Positions 13,201 to 25,189 of a stretch of DNA of 51,739 bases are shown piece by piece (position 1 is the first letter of the stretch; the number at the start of each line of letters is the position of its first letter). The DNA is taken from positions 1-51,739 of the forward strand of contig VXIS01000339.1 in the NCBI GenBank assembly GCA_008704415.1, written 5' to 3'. Origin of the DNA: Sphaerosporella brunnea (taxonomy: Eukaryota > Ascomycota > Pezizomycetes > Pezizales > Pyronemataceae). Below the pieces are notes generated by a model, which did not search any database, was not told the DNA's origin, and was given only the letters and a program-made list of their open reading frames with translations. A program made the translations under genes and the position numbers.

Positions 13201-14439
13201 AGCACTCGGAAATCGAGTTTCATCCTTTCCTGCGAGCCTTTTACCCATTCCATCCTCAATGCTCTCCGACGTCGAGAACGGTAACATTGCCACTCAATTC
13301 GGGCGATGTGATCCTGGTGCATTCGGTCCACACCAATGGCTGGGCGGACGGGACGATGTTGAGTTCTGGTGCGAGAGGATGGCTGCCGACCAATTACTGC
13401 GAATCGTACGAAGCGATCCACATTCGACCCTTGCTGAAAGGCTGTTTGAACCTGTTTGAACAGTTTCGCGCAGGTTCAGTGAATCCGGCTGCAGTGACCG
13501 GAATGGTGGCCGGGGTGCGGTATTTGTTGGTACGTGCATTGGATCCATCTGTTGCTGCACCTGTGGGCAGGAGCTAAACGAACAGGAATCAACCGAATGC
13601 CTGACAAGAGAGGCTGAAGTCGTCCAGTCCAACGGCACCGTACGCAAGTCGCGCAAAGATGTGTTGACGGAGCTGTCAGGATTGGTCAAGGCCGCCAAGA
13701 AAATCACCGAGGCAACCGAAGGTGCAGAGGCAATCATCGATGAGATAATACTTCGCAGCTTCAAGATCGTCGTGCGCGGGGTTCGCTTCCTTGACGTATG
13801 GTACGATCAGTATGAAATTGCAAGTGACTACATCGATTGCTATGCAGACATCGACGATACCGTGCCGCCGACGCCGCCTTGCGAGACGCGCGCACCTGCA
13901 TCGCAGCACGCCAACGTTGTGGAGTCTGAGAAGAGCCCCGATGGCTATTTCGGGCCGCAGTCAGAGGATCGGCTTCAAAGCAGGCCGAGTGAGGACAGCC
14001 TAGCCAGTCGCTGGCAAGAATCACATCCGCTGCCTTCCACCCCGCATGCGCAACCACCACCCCGCGCGAGGGCTGACGAACTGCAAAAACGTTCCTCCGC
14101 CCGCCAAAGTGTCGAGAACGCAGATGTCGTGTATGCGCTGGCACGACTAAACACCACTCACGACGTACTGCTATCTTATCTGGGATCATATATCGGTCGC
14201 ATCCACCTGCAGGCGCGTTTCACTCCTCAGCTCGAACTTACACAGCAACAATCCGTCGCGGCAGCCCGCGATCTCCTTGCAGTAGTCGAAGCAATATATT
14301 CCCGCGATCCTCGTGCGAGAGCTCTCGGAGTCGCGAAAGAGGCAATGTACCAGCGTATCTCGACCCTTATCACGGCCGCACGAGAAGTGGTAACCGACAT
14401 CGAGGAAGAAGACGACGACGTATATGAATACGAGGATGG
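7264..14439. repeat. Right arm of first palindrome, joined to the unique core
   Basis: Mirror of 1-7260. It runs without a break into the rest of Cdc25 beyond 14439, so this arm is the one continuous with the real locus. Its homopolymers are shorter and its Cdc25 reading frame fits the family better (see the Cdc25 entry). I therefore take it as the more accurate copy. Confidence 0.92.
7272..13004. other. Long gene-free stretch with simple repeats upstream of Cdc25
   Basis: I see no credible gene. The stretch holds C/T-rich blocks (7708-7753, G-rich on the other strand and G-quadruplex-capable), a tetranucleotide run near 8519-8537, GATA-type runs near 9037-9051, poly-C/T tracts, and several palindromes of the form tacctaggta. 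Around 11641-11760 there are ttgcagttg-type repeats that create long open frames on both strands by chance. The last few hundred bases must include the Cdc25 promoter and leader. A gtgagt at 12871 followed by a possible gctaag end near 12971 could be a leader intron, but this is unproven. Confidence 0.6.
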
Positions 14440-16814
14440 AATAATGATTCGCGATGGAGGGAGAAGCTTGGTTGAGGCTGCCACTGGGTGCGTGAGGGGC
14501 GCCGGAGAGTGCGTTGCGAAATCGAAATTTGTGCTTGAAAGAATTGGCGACTTTGTTTTGGAACCAGCAGCATTGAACATCGGGTTGGGGATCACGACAG
14601 ACGAGCCTGTGCCGGCGGAAGAGGCATCGGAAGTGGCTGGAGTGCCCGAATTTGCTGAAACTCTTACGCAAGAACCGGCAGTGCACGATGGGGATCCCTC
14701 GCCCACAACAACGACATTGGATGTCGACCGAGTGTTGATGCCGCCACCGCCAACTCCAGAGAAGATCCCCCCTCCACTACCATTGAAAGACAGCGACAGC
14801 AAGGCCAACGCCCCCACGCCTCCACCAAAGGATGATATCACCCCAACCGTGGCTTCATTCCCTCCCCTAACAGTAGATACCAGCATGTCGACTGCGGGCT
14901 CAAGCGTTCGGCCATCAACTTCAGCGTCAGCTGTTGCGCCGCCGTCCCCCAGTAGCATCGTCCCGTCCCCCGCCTCCGCTTACCGGCGTTCCTCGAACGC
15001 CTCGTCCATCGTGCCGCCGCTGCTGAACATTTCGACCTCAGTCACGCAGAGTGAATATAGCGCGCATTCCGTTAAAACAAAGACTCTTCGTGCCGACAGC
15101 ATCAGCGCCGAATCCCTCGCGGCGACTGAATCTATTGGCGCTAACAGCATCCGAGGTTCCGAGTTCAGCATTCTCTCCCGAACCTCAACCCGCGCAACTA
15201 CTCCTGAGCCTCTTTCGGGAGTAACTCCTGACACACCGCTACTAAACGCGGACCTCGCTCTGCTCGGCGGCAGCCAGGTGTCCTTGTCCAGTGGATCAGG
15301 CAGCGACTGTCTATTGGAGTCTCACGCCGAGGATTTGACATTCAATAAAGATGGACAAATCTCCGGTGGCACTCTTCCGGCATTAGTAGAGAGATTGACA
15401 GTCGGTGAATCGACTCCTGATGCCGTTTTTGTCGCGACTTTCTACCTCACCTTCCGACTCTTCACAACACCGCGCGACTTTGCTGAAGCATTGGTAGATC
15501 GTTTTAACGCTATATCAGCATACTCTGGAGCTACTCCGGTTCGATTGCGCGTTTACAACGTCTTCAAGGGATGGCTTGAGTCGCATTGGCGAAATAGTAT
15601 TGATGGTGATGCGCTCGAGGTGATCACAGACTTTGCGGATTCGAGGCTCAAGGAAGTTCTCCCAGCAGCTGCAAATCGACTCCGGGAACTTTGCGAGAAG
15701 GTTTCAGCGATTGATGGACCTCTGGTTCCTCGATTGGTATCCGGAATGGGCAAGACAACTTCATCCTCGACCACTTACAGTGTTCCTGAGACGCCAATTC
15801 CTCCCCCCAGCATTTCTAGGAGCCAGCTGAACGCCTTGAAAGTAGCCCTTGCTCACACGCCTCTCTTCCCTGTTGGAATCCTTGATTTCGACCCATTGGA
15901 GCTCGCCAGACAGCTCACACTCAAGGAGTCCCGGATGTTCTGCTCGATTTGCCCCGAGGAGTTGATTGCTCAAGAATGGACAAAGAAGAAGGGTTCTATT
16001 GCTACCAACGTGCTAGCTATGTCTTCTCTCTCGACTGACTTGGCCCACCTGGTGGCGGAGACCATCCTCGATGTCCAGGACACCAAGAAACGTGCCGTGG
16101 TCATCAAGCACTGGATCAAGATCGCCGATAAATGCTTGGAGCTCAACAATTACGATTCTTTGATGGCCATCATGTGCACTCTCAATGCCTCGACCATCCT
16201 TCGACTCAAGAAGACCTGGGAACTTGTTTCTCAGAAGAACAAGCAAGTTCTGGAAAACCTGAGGTCGGTCATTGACGTCTCGAAGAACCACGCTGTGCTT
16301 CGTGCAAGACTGCGCGGTCACGTACCACCGTGCTTGCCATTCCTTGGCACATATCTCACTGATGTATGTTGTATCTTTCTATGGGCTTGCATAAGCTAAC
16401 ATGTCGCAGCTTACCTTTGTGGATGTCGGAAACCCCTCGAAGAGGCCCATGTCTATAAACGGCTCGACGAAGCAACTCATCAACTTCGACAAGCACATCA
16501 AGACGGCCCGAATCATTTCTGAACTTCAGCGATTCCAGATTCCATATCGGATTGCCGAGGTACCAGAACTGCAAACGTGGATCGACCTTCAGATCGACAA
16601 AGTGCACAATTCCAAGGCGGCGGATGTGCAGCACTTGTACCGTCGGTCCCTGCTTCTGGAACCGCGCGAGTCCCAGGTTCAGAAGCCCAATCCCGAAGGG
16701 CAGACGCCACCTCTACCCACCCCACCCCCGCAAGCAGCCGCACAGAAGGAGCCTTCGACCGGAAAGACGGATCTGTTCGCGTGGGCGCACGTGTTCAAGA
16801 CTCCCGCCAATTAA
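13005..16814 (+). CDS. CDC25: Cdc25-family Ras guanine nucleotide exchange factor with SH3 domain
   Basis: Exons 13005-13529, 13586-16363 and 16410-16814 give 1235 aa. The family loads GTP onto Ras at the membrane and drives cAMP/PKA growth signalling. Seen here: an SH3-like domain at about residues 77-135 (GDVILVHS, NGWADG, GWLPTNYCE), a Pro/Ser-rich linker, a RasGEF-N domain at about 759-865, and the catalytic RasGEF domain from about 948. The catalytic domain has LTLKES, NNYDSLMAIMCTLN and, across the last intron, PFLGTYLTD joined to LTFVDVGNP. Intron 1 (56 nt, gtacgt...gctaaac...cag) joins VRYLL to ESTECLTRE, as expected for the family. Intron 2 (46 nt) is gtatgt...gctaac...cag. The start is the first ATG of the open frame. 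The 5' third is duplicated in the mirror arm. An extra upstream exon cannot be ruled out. Confidence 0.93.
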
Positions 16815-17679
16815 ACGCTGGCGGGTAAACACGTGTGCGACTTTCACTCCTCTTCCGACGGGCACATATTTCCGGGACCTGGCCATCCTTAATGTACGGA
16901 GTTGCTTTTGAATTAGCGTGGGAACAAAATGACATGATTGTGTGAGACTTTTTTTTTTTCCCCCGGGGTTAGGTGTTATTCCTCTGCTTGTTTTATTATT
17001 CTGTATTTTTTTTTTTTCCCTTCCTTCGTTTCTGCTTCTTTCCTTGAGAACTTTGGGATCACTTTTGAGCAAGCTCTTCTGTCTGGGAGCGTGGGTTGGG
17101 GTGCACGGGGAGTTTTGCTGTCTTATTCTCGCTTATGTTTACGGTGCATTGGGGAATTGGTTGTTTTTTTTTGCTGCGGGACGGGAAACTCTGGACTGGA
17201 CTACTGGCTGGGAGGGCGGACTACTACTACTACACTTTTTACTTTCTTCTGTGATATATGGGTTTGTGAGGAAGGGTGCGCCGGGACTGGCGAAAGGTTT
17301 TCTTTCTTCATTCTGGGTTGCAAATTGTGTATAAAAAGGGATCGATTCAGTTCATCGGTAGTGATCTCTTTATTTTTTCCTTTCCTTTCTTCTACTCTGA
17401 CTTTTCTTGCGTTCATTCTAATGTGCTGGTGTGCTTTATACCCTGGATTGATTTTTTGTCCTTTTTTGTGCCGGGAAAGATGGATTTTTGTGGGCGATCT
17501 AGATGGTCTGGTTGAGGCAAAAGTCTGGTTGTGATTTGGGAACGGAGGCATGGTAGAATGGACGATGGGCGGGAATGGAATTGAATCGTATGAAGTTGAA
17601 AACAAATGCGTTTTGTGAGGTGATTGCTGTGAATTGGAGGTGTGTGCCGAGTGACGAGTGATGTGATTATCTGAGCGTG
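16815..17679. other. Cdc25-MED5 intergenic region
   Basis: T-rich 3' flank of Cdc25 and 5' flank of MED5. It contains many T tracts (for example 16948-16959 and 17008-17018) and a TATA-like element (tataaaaagg) near 17330, about 350 nt before the MED5 start. No gene is seen. Confidence 0.5.
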
Positions 17680-20600
17680 ATGTCATCCACAGGTCCTGTG
17701 CCAAGTCGGCAGCTCAGAGTCGCGTTCTCCGCAAGCCTCGAGAACGGGCGAGAGGAGCGACAGAACATGCCGGCGCCTACACTGAACATCGAGACGTACA
17801 GGAAGCTCTTCCGCAAATGCATCCAGACACGAACACCTGTTGACAAGGTGCAATTTTTCTTCCAGTCCTGTTACCCGATTCAGGCCTCGTTGACGCGAAA
17901 TCCCGCGTACAGTTCGAAAGCTACTTCAACCAGCTCCTGGCCCGCTCGCCGATCCCGCCGCAAGCTATCTGCGATACTATACTCGAACCTACACTCACGA
18001 CCAATGCGCCCGACCCGCTGCACCTCCAGTATGTCGCCCGTCTCGTCGAACGCGACCTCGTCTGCCTCGCCAATGTCCTCGGTGCGCTGCTGAAATCTTC
18101 TGCCGCTAAGGCCTCGACTTCTCCCAGCGACTCGTTCCATGACTTGTCGGGGAGGGAACCGCTGGAACAGGACGTTTTCTTGGTACTTGCGGGCATACTC
18201 CGCACGCATAAGCCGCGTTCGAGCGATAGTGTGTGGACGGCAGTGGAGGCAATGAGCGACTGGATGGAAGCCCTCATGGCGGTTTCTGGTGCTGGGATGC
18301 TGGGCGAGGGTGGGGCGGAGGGATTAGCTGAAGCAGCAATGGTAGCGGAGCCATCTGCGAAGTTGCGGATCGAGGCGCTGGCGGAGATGGTGATCGCCCT
18401 AGGGGCGAATGAGCAGGCGGCCAAGATATTGGGGGAGGCGGGACGCAAGGAGAAGAAGTTGACTTTCCGGAGCAGCCTGAGCTTGTTCACTCAGTATGTG
18501 CAGGTGCAGAATCCGCCGCTTGCGAGTAGGCTCGAGGAATTGGGGAGGCTCTATCAGAGCCCGAGCCCAAGGCAGCAGAAGGGCGGGGATGCGATTGATG
18601 GGATGATGCTCGGCTTGGAAGAGGGGGCGGATCTGGGGCCAGTGGTGTGGACTAGGGCGCACTTGTTTGTTTGGTTGGATAGTTTGGTGGGTTCTGTGTA
18701 TGTGTGGAAGGGGGGCGCGGTGGCTGACGCCTGGCAGCTGTGTGGTCGACCACATGTTGACGATGAGACGATACTCGGGTACCTTTACAACCGATACAAA
18801 GACGATGCGAATACGATGGTCATGGATTTCATCACCGCGGTGATCGATGTGATCTCGAATGCGCTTGTACGCGGCGAACCGCCCAGCACGCTCTTCCTCC
18901 TGCGTTCGTTCCTTTGCAATAAAGTTCCACTCATCATAAACCGGATATCGCCGTCCCCGATGATGTCGTCGTATGCGATATCCCAATCGTTCCTTCGGAC
19001 AGACGTCACCGCACTCATGAACCTACCGACACCTCAGTTTGATCCACTTAGGAACAGCTCTAACTCTGGTACGGATGCGCTGTTTGGTGATATTACGATC
19101 GACTTGCGGCAGGACTTTCTGTTTGCCTGCGCTCTGCACGGAGTCATCGGGGAACAGGATATCCAGGGTATCCTGGGGGAACTGCCGTTGGGTGCAATGC
19201 CTTCCGGCAGATACAACTACAGGGAGATCCAAGGGCAATGTGCTGCAGACCCTCGGCGGGTTGACCAGCTGCTCGAAGAAATCGAGGGAGTCGAGGGAAA
19301 CTCTGGCGCTGTTGTCCGGGCACTATACGAGGTATGATTCTGTGGATGTTTCTGGCGTCAACCAACGATGACTTCGACTGACGGTTGTGCAGATCATGAA
19401 GGGCATGTGCGTTTCCCGAGAGACCATGCCGTTGCGGAATATTTGCAGCTTTTTGGTGCGCAAACCGAGCAGCATCGACGTGATGCTTCTCTTCTTCAAG
19501 CCTGCGGAGATTTTGGAGCCTCTGTGCGATCTTTTGGATACTTGGCGTTACGAAGAGGACCAGGGCGAGTATCAGCCTGTGTACGAGGAGTTTGGATACA
19601 TTCTGCTGCTGGTGCTGACAATGGTCCAACGGTACTCCTTAACTGTTTCCGACCTCGCCTGCACTCACTCCCCTAATAACTCTGGTTTTGTGCCGCAACT
19701 ATTACACCAATACTCCACCGCACAACGTCTCGAGAACCTCAGCTCGGACCGGCATGCGCAACTAGGAGGCTGGATCAAGGAGCTCTATGAAGACGAAGGG
19801 ATATCAGACGGGCTTATGGCATCCTGCCTGCCGCAAGAATTCTACCGTCTCGTTCCCACGCTCTTTTCCCAATCCCTCTTGGCCGTAAAATACGGCGTCC
19901 TAGACCTCGACTCTGTCAAAGGCGCATCTTCCTTCCTTCTTGCCCCGTTTTTGCTGCCCTCTGTCATCTCTGGCCTCGTATGGCTTACCCACCACCTCTG
20001 GAGCAACCTCGATACTAACCCCGCCCCCACCCTCTCCGTTATCGCCTCCCTCATCGCCACCCCCGAAAACACGGAAACGGCGGAAACCCACCGTACCGTC
20101 GTCGCTATCGTTGCCCGCCCTCTCGACGCAGTCCTTAGAGAGCTCCTCCGCCGCCAGAATCTGTCACCTGACACGGCACACATGGTGCAGCAGCTCCACC
20201 AGCAACTACGTCACTACCACGGCTTCCATCGCAACGCAATCTCCTCGCGCGAAGAAGTTGAATCCTGGGCGCATGCTGTGGGCCACGGCGGACTAGCCAT
20301 CGCACTTGCAAACGCGTACAACTCCCTCCTGATGTGGAGCGGTGGCGGCGGGCAGTACACCACCCGCCTTCTTGTGGCGTCTTGGAAACTTCTCGGCGCC
20401 AGAAAGGTCGTGGAGATTATTCTTCAGGAGGCGGCAAAGATGAAGTCCGGAGCTGCGGACGATGTTGCTGCCGCTATGCTTGGTGCGTATGTCGGCAGCG
20501 AAGAGGGGAGAGTCTCGTTGAGAGAGGCGTTGAGTGAGGTTGGTGGAGAGGTTGCGAGGAAAGTGGAAATTGCGTGGAGACCTTGGGTTGGACAGGGTGT

Positions 20601-20751
20601 TGGCGGCGTTGGTGCGGGGGAGGATGTGGATTTGGCCGCTATGCAGGGGATGGATGGAATCGAGGGCATGGAGGGCATGGATCTCATGATTGGCGGGGGT
20701 GAGTTTGGGGGCATGGGCGGGATGGGGATTTTGGAGGGGATGGAGATGTAG
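17680..20751 (+). CDS. MED5: Mediator of RNA polymerase II transcription subunit 5 (Med5/Nut1)
   Basis: Proposed exons 17680-17847, 17913-19331 and 19393-20751 give 981 aa, a usual Med5 length. Med5 is a tail-module Mediator subunit linking activators to RNA polymerase II in the nucleus. Recognisable stretches are an N-terminal IETYRKLFRKCIQ segment, QLLARSPIPP just after intron 1, and the region after intron 2 (SFLVRKPSSIDVMLLFF, then EEFGYILLLVLTMVQRY). Intron 2 (61 nt, gtatga...cag) joins ALYE to IMKGM in frame. Intron 1 (65 nt) has a weak gtgcaa donor but a ttgac branch and tacag acceptor. Without it a frameshift near 17854 would be needed. The last 40 residues are unusually rich in Met and Gly (GMEGMD, GGMGGMG). 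It lies 865 nt downstream of Cdc25 on the same strand. Confidence 0.88.
19332..19392 (+). other. MED5 intron 2
   Basis: A 61-nt GT-AG intron (gtatga...gtgcag) with a cgactgac branch-like motif near 19375-19382. It sits in phase 0 and splices two long conserved open frames together. Confidence 0.85.
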
Positions 20752-23003
20752 AGGTACTTGCGAAGGGGAAAAGCTGCCGGATTGTAATGTATATTAATAC
20801 ATACATCAGGGGGTTTTGGTTTTTTGCTCGTTATATCTCGAAATTGACGTCGATATCCTTGTGGGGCAAGTGACTTCATCGTCACTCCTCTCCAGAATCC
20901 AAATATCAACCCCCCACAGATCGCCGTTTCTTTCTTTCTCGTCTGTAATTGTTTCAAGCCTTCCTCCCCTTCCCTGCGGCAGCAGCCGGAGCTTCGAGGT
21001 CTTTGGTTTGACCGCCTATTACTTTAAGTCCGGGATGATAGTGGGGGGGGGTGCGTCTGGATCTGGATCTGGATCTGGCCGTGGAGTTGGAGATAGGGCT
21101 GCGCAACGGGCCGGGCGGGGGGGGGGGCAGTTCCTTTGCGGCAAAAGCAGCGTGCTCAGCACGTCGCTCGCTCGCTCGCTCGCAAAGCGGAACGGCATGT
21201 TCTTGTGGGGGGGCCCGTCGCCGTATCCTTGCGCTGGCCCGGGGGGCGGGCGGTGCGGAGAGGCAGCGGAGGGTTTGTTTGTAAATCATCATGACAGACC
21301 CCTCCCTCATGCTGTCCGCCCCCCCCCCCCCCCCCTTATTGATGCCATCTCATGCGTCAACTGCGGCCACCCGATACTAGACAAAATGAAAGTATGGTAG
21401 AAAAGACAGAAGCAAGAAACAGGCCCGTAACAACGTGGAGCAGCCACGGCCTCCGTGGCCGTGATATCCCGTGAAGCAAGTGCTTATGTGTTTGCCTCCA
21501 GAGGAAAAGTTGATCGCAGAATATCTCCACCGTCATTTCATGCGTGCCGAACCAGCCAAATAAAGACATTGCTTCTTCTCTACTAGGTACGCAACACAAC
21601 AACCCACCTTCCAAGTACCCACAAACCGGTTCTCGGAAAAAAAAAAAAGTCTATCGTCGCCATCCGAAGCTTGAACAGCTGCGGCAGGTATCTGCCTGGG
21701 GTCTCCTATCTACTACGATGATGGCCTGGCCTGGCTGATCATGACCAGCGAGCGCTACGGCGGAAACATATGCGATGGCTCGGAATAGCTACCGGTAGAT
21801 CGCTTTCCGTCACCCAGTCATCATCACCAATGCCGACATGCACCCGTTGTCGATGGTGAGGTGAGGTGTTTCTCGAGGATAAGTAAGTGGGGTTCCTAGG
21901 GTACGCCGACGTATATGCCGCCAGCAACAAGAACCAGTAAGCCCCTGCCCCCGCCCCCCAAGCAGAAAGAAGAGAAGACATAAGCTTCCGTTTTGCAGCA
22001 GCAGTCTCAGGCGTGTGTGTGTGTTCAGGCTAGATATGGGAGTGGGGATAGAAACCCCTTCCCCCCTTGGTTTCTGATTCGCTTCTTATGTACCTGTCTT
22101 GTTCTATCTGGCGAATGAATGACTGCACGCAATGACCGTCCAGACGGAAGGAAGTATATGTTCTATACGGCCGACCAACAATTCACCTTGGCCCAACAGG
22201 CCATCCTCCCGACCGGGCGGGAAATTTTGTGGGCCCCCGGTAAGAACCCGATGAGCCGAACCTGGCAACTCGGAAGATTTTCCCATCCTTTCTCGCCGCA
22301 TGCTCGCCTTACTGCGCACTGTGCATCCTCCGGTGTCTCCAAAAGTTACAGTAACCCCACTCACAACTTCTCACCCTGCCGGTACCTAGGCAGGTAGGTG
22401 AAGCGACAACGGTATTACGCAACCACTTCCAAAAATGGCATCCAAAAAACGTGTCTCGAGCTTAGCTTGCCGTTAGGGTAGGTAACTTACCCCCGTACCC
22501 TGTTGTGCCGCCCTCCCCGGCTGGTTGTGATTCATAATGTGGGGTTGTCACAAGGAGCTGAATTTGTCACAAACTTTGGAGCCCAGCGCGGGGAATCACG
22601 ACATCCAATATCGCAATCATCATAATGATTTGTAACCACAGTCTTAACGCAGTTGGTATTTACAACTCCCACAGCAGCATGCGTGAAACAGCGCGGGCCA
22701 ACAAAAAAAAACGAACAAGAGAACCAGCCCAACAGATGCAATTGTAAAAAAAAGAAAAGCCAAGGAAACATATCGTCAAGCTACAACAATTTACAGTCAG
22801 AAACGGGAAAGGGAATGGAAACAATGAAAAGCCGCCGTTATGTATATGCCCATCGCAGTAAAGGGAAAACAAGGTATTTACTCCGTCCGGAACCGAACCG
22901 TAGAGCCGTAAGGGAATCGTGTGAAAATCAACGCTTTTTCCACCTCGCCGTCATCGCTAGTTTTGTCCAGTCATCATCATCGGTGCGGAGAGGGTGCGGA
23001 AGC
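20752..23003. other. MED5-KGD4 intergenic region (converging 3' ends)
   Basis: No credible gene in about 2.25 kb. It contains a ggatct microsatellite (21056-21077), homopolymer C and G tracts (21033-21050, 21117-21128, 21319-21334), an AT-rich 3' flank after MED5 and A-rich tracts near 22703-22756. MED5 and KGD4 converge here. Open frames in the stretch are short, overlap on both strands and show no family I know. Confidence 0.5.
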
Positions 23004-23406
23004 TTAAGCCCAGGCCGCCGCGCCGCCGCTCTCGATGATCTCGATCTCCTCAGGAGTGATGGTCATGCGCCAGAAACGCTTCGGCAGCTCGTTGCGGTCG
23101 AAGACCTCGCCGGCAGCGGGCTGGATGCTGCCGCGGCGGACCGAAGGCTGGAAGGCGAGGGGACCGTGCTGCTGGGCGTTCTTGCGGTACTCGGCGAAGG
23201 AGCTGGGGAGACGGCCGGTGGGAGACTGAGGATGAGGGCGAGGAGTGTGGTCAATGTTCTCTGTGGATGGGACGGTTAGCGCGACTGCGGATGGATAGCT
23301 CGGGGGAATGAGCGGGGTGCTTACGAGGAATGGCACGCTTGCCGAGGAAGCTGATCATGGGAGTGCGGTGGTGGGCAGCAGCGCGGGCAATGGTGGAGGC
23401 GTTCAT
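23004..23406 (-). CDS. KGD4: Kgd4/YMR31-type subunit of the alpha-ketoglutarate dehydrogenase complex
   Basis: Two exons on the minus strand: 23406-23325, then 23260-23004. They give 112 aa. The intron (23324-23261, 64 nt) is gtaagc...cag. Kgd4, often annotated in fungi as mitochondrial 37S ribosomal protein Ymr31, is a small matrix protein. It tethers the E3 dihydrolipoyl dehydrogenase to the 2-oxoglutarate dehydrogenase core in the TCA cycle. Seen here: an Ala/Arg-rich N-terminus without acidic residues (matrix-targeting type), the MISFLGKR motif near residue 17, and a C-terminus with ELPKRFWR followed by EIEIIESGGA. These match the family ends, an RF motif then a short acidic helix before SGGA. 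The length fits. The start is the first ATG, and the longer open frame upstream is C-rich and not conserved-looking. Confidence 0.88.
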
Positions 23407-25170
23407 TGTTGCGAGGTGTAGCGGGAATCGAGGGGATCGATGGAATTGACGGGGGGTTCGAGGGAGGTAGAGCGTTGTTGAAGACGGACGGCAAGGGTTT
23501 TGTTGAAGGGAAGGTGGGCGGGATTGAGGGTTTAAGTGCTTTACGGGGGTGTTTGTTTGGCGTGTGGGAAGGGAAGGGAAGCTGAGTGTGGTTGGTGGAG
23601 GGAAAAGTCGGGACAAAGAGATGTTCCCACTTTTTTTTCGCCCGCTGTGTCACAGGCGCTAGCGTCGGGGATTCCCGGCAAAATACAAGCCGCAGCGCGG
23701 TGATCGATGTGTCGTGAAAAAAAAAGATGCAAAAGCTTTCAAGCGCGCGAGGCGTGCTTCAGCTTCGTCCTATGGCAGGCTGTGAAATCGAATGCTCGTC
23801 GAAAGCTTTTTTTTTTCAAAACATCTAACGCCGAGCACAGTTACACGTCGTCAGCTGCATGCAGTCGTTCCCGGCGACCGACGGCGATTCGGAACCGGTT
23901 GCTTGGCGCCCGGAGCCAAAGGATCAGATTAGATGATCGATTTTGGAGCCAAAGGATCAGATTAGATGATCGATTTTGCGGGGAGCCGCGTCGACGTCGT
24001 TGTCGACCGGGTTACGTATACATACGATACTGCTCACGATTCAAAAACAACATGCCCGCTTTCCATGGTATCCACCGCCTATTTTTCTACGTCTGTGGCC
24101 AAACAAATATGAGCCCCTCACTGTGCGCCACAAAAACCCAATCCACAATATTTTTTGTTTTTTTCGTCAATGGCGAGCACAGTTTTTACATGGTCGCCGA
24201 GCAGCGCAGGGAGGTATTTAGGTAGGGGTGCATCCCCACAACAAGCTGGGGTTCGTTCATCTGAATTTAATCTCTGTGCCGATAAGGAGTGCGCCGGCGC
24301 CATTGGCTTGCATCCGAGATAACGCGCTGGTGAACAAATATTGCGGGGTAATAGTGCGGTTTTTCATGCACACCGCAACCGCGGCCGAAACCACCACCAC
24401 CTCGAAGACACATATCTTGAAAAAAAACTAAAAGCTTCACCTGAGTTCGCACTCTCGCTGAAAAGCATCGCGAATACACTACTGTTTGAAGCGCACATCT
24501 TCGAAACATTCCATCCGCCAGAGCGGTTCCATTGCCTACTAAGCGCCGCCGCCGCGCTGTGCGTGCATGTGAAAAACGAACGACACATGTTTTGCACATC
24601 CCATCACTCGCTATGGTAGTCTAGATGACACAAAATCCAGAGTCGGATCGGGCATGCATGTGCCAGTGCCGATCGAGAAACCTGCCTTCCGATGGCGGTG
24701 ATGATGATGCCAGTCTGTTTGTGATCATCCGCTCCCTGCATGTGTCAAGAAGTTGTGCGACCGTATGTCTGCACCACTGCCGGTCGGCCGCACGGACCGA
24801 TCCTCGCTGGCATGTGAGATGGAGAGAGACGTGATTTCGAGCGTTCGAGTGCGAAGTTGTGATGAGATTTTTACGCTTCGCAGCCTTTACGTACTCTAAG
24901 CTCTTCATGAATACCGGGGCTACTCGAGCCCGCCCGCCTCCCCGGGAAGGGGCTTGTTGGATGGGAAGAACTGTTTTTTTTCTAATCACATTGCATTCGG
25001 CCGCTTGCGGCCATGGCATAAGGTACAAACATAATGAAGGAACTATGCTACCTCCGGGCAAAACCTGCTGTCGAGGCCTGCGGTCTTCCACCAAGGAAAA
25101 TCGCACCAAGGAGACTCGTAAAGGATGCAATCACATGTCCTCGTCATCGCCATTATCGTCGGAGGCATAA
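23407..25170. other. KGD4 upstream region with no recognised gene
   Basis: The proximal 300 nt are purine-rich on the plus strand and should include the KGD4 promoter. The remainder has scattered A/T tracts and a 33-bp tandem duplication (23912-23977). The open frames here overlap on both strands and none shows a family signature. Confidence 0.5.
23912..23977. repeat. Perfect 33-bp tandem duplication
   Basis: Two exact consecutive copies of a 33-nt unit beginning ggagccaaagg and ending gatcgatttt (23912-23944 and 23945-23977). It contains the palindrome gatgatcgat. Confidence 0.95.
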
Positions 25171-25189
25171 CCTGGCCTGTCGCCCTACT

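Noticed and set aside
13530..13570. A shorter first intron in Cdc25 (41 nt, ending gggcag)
   Set aside because: Shorter than usual, no branch site, and it would insert extra residues before the conserved ESTECLTRE. The acceptor at 13585 has a gctaaac branch and fits the family.
24621..25130. 169-codon minus-strand open frame
   Set aside because: No family signature, composition unlike neighbours, and overlapped by frames on the other strand.
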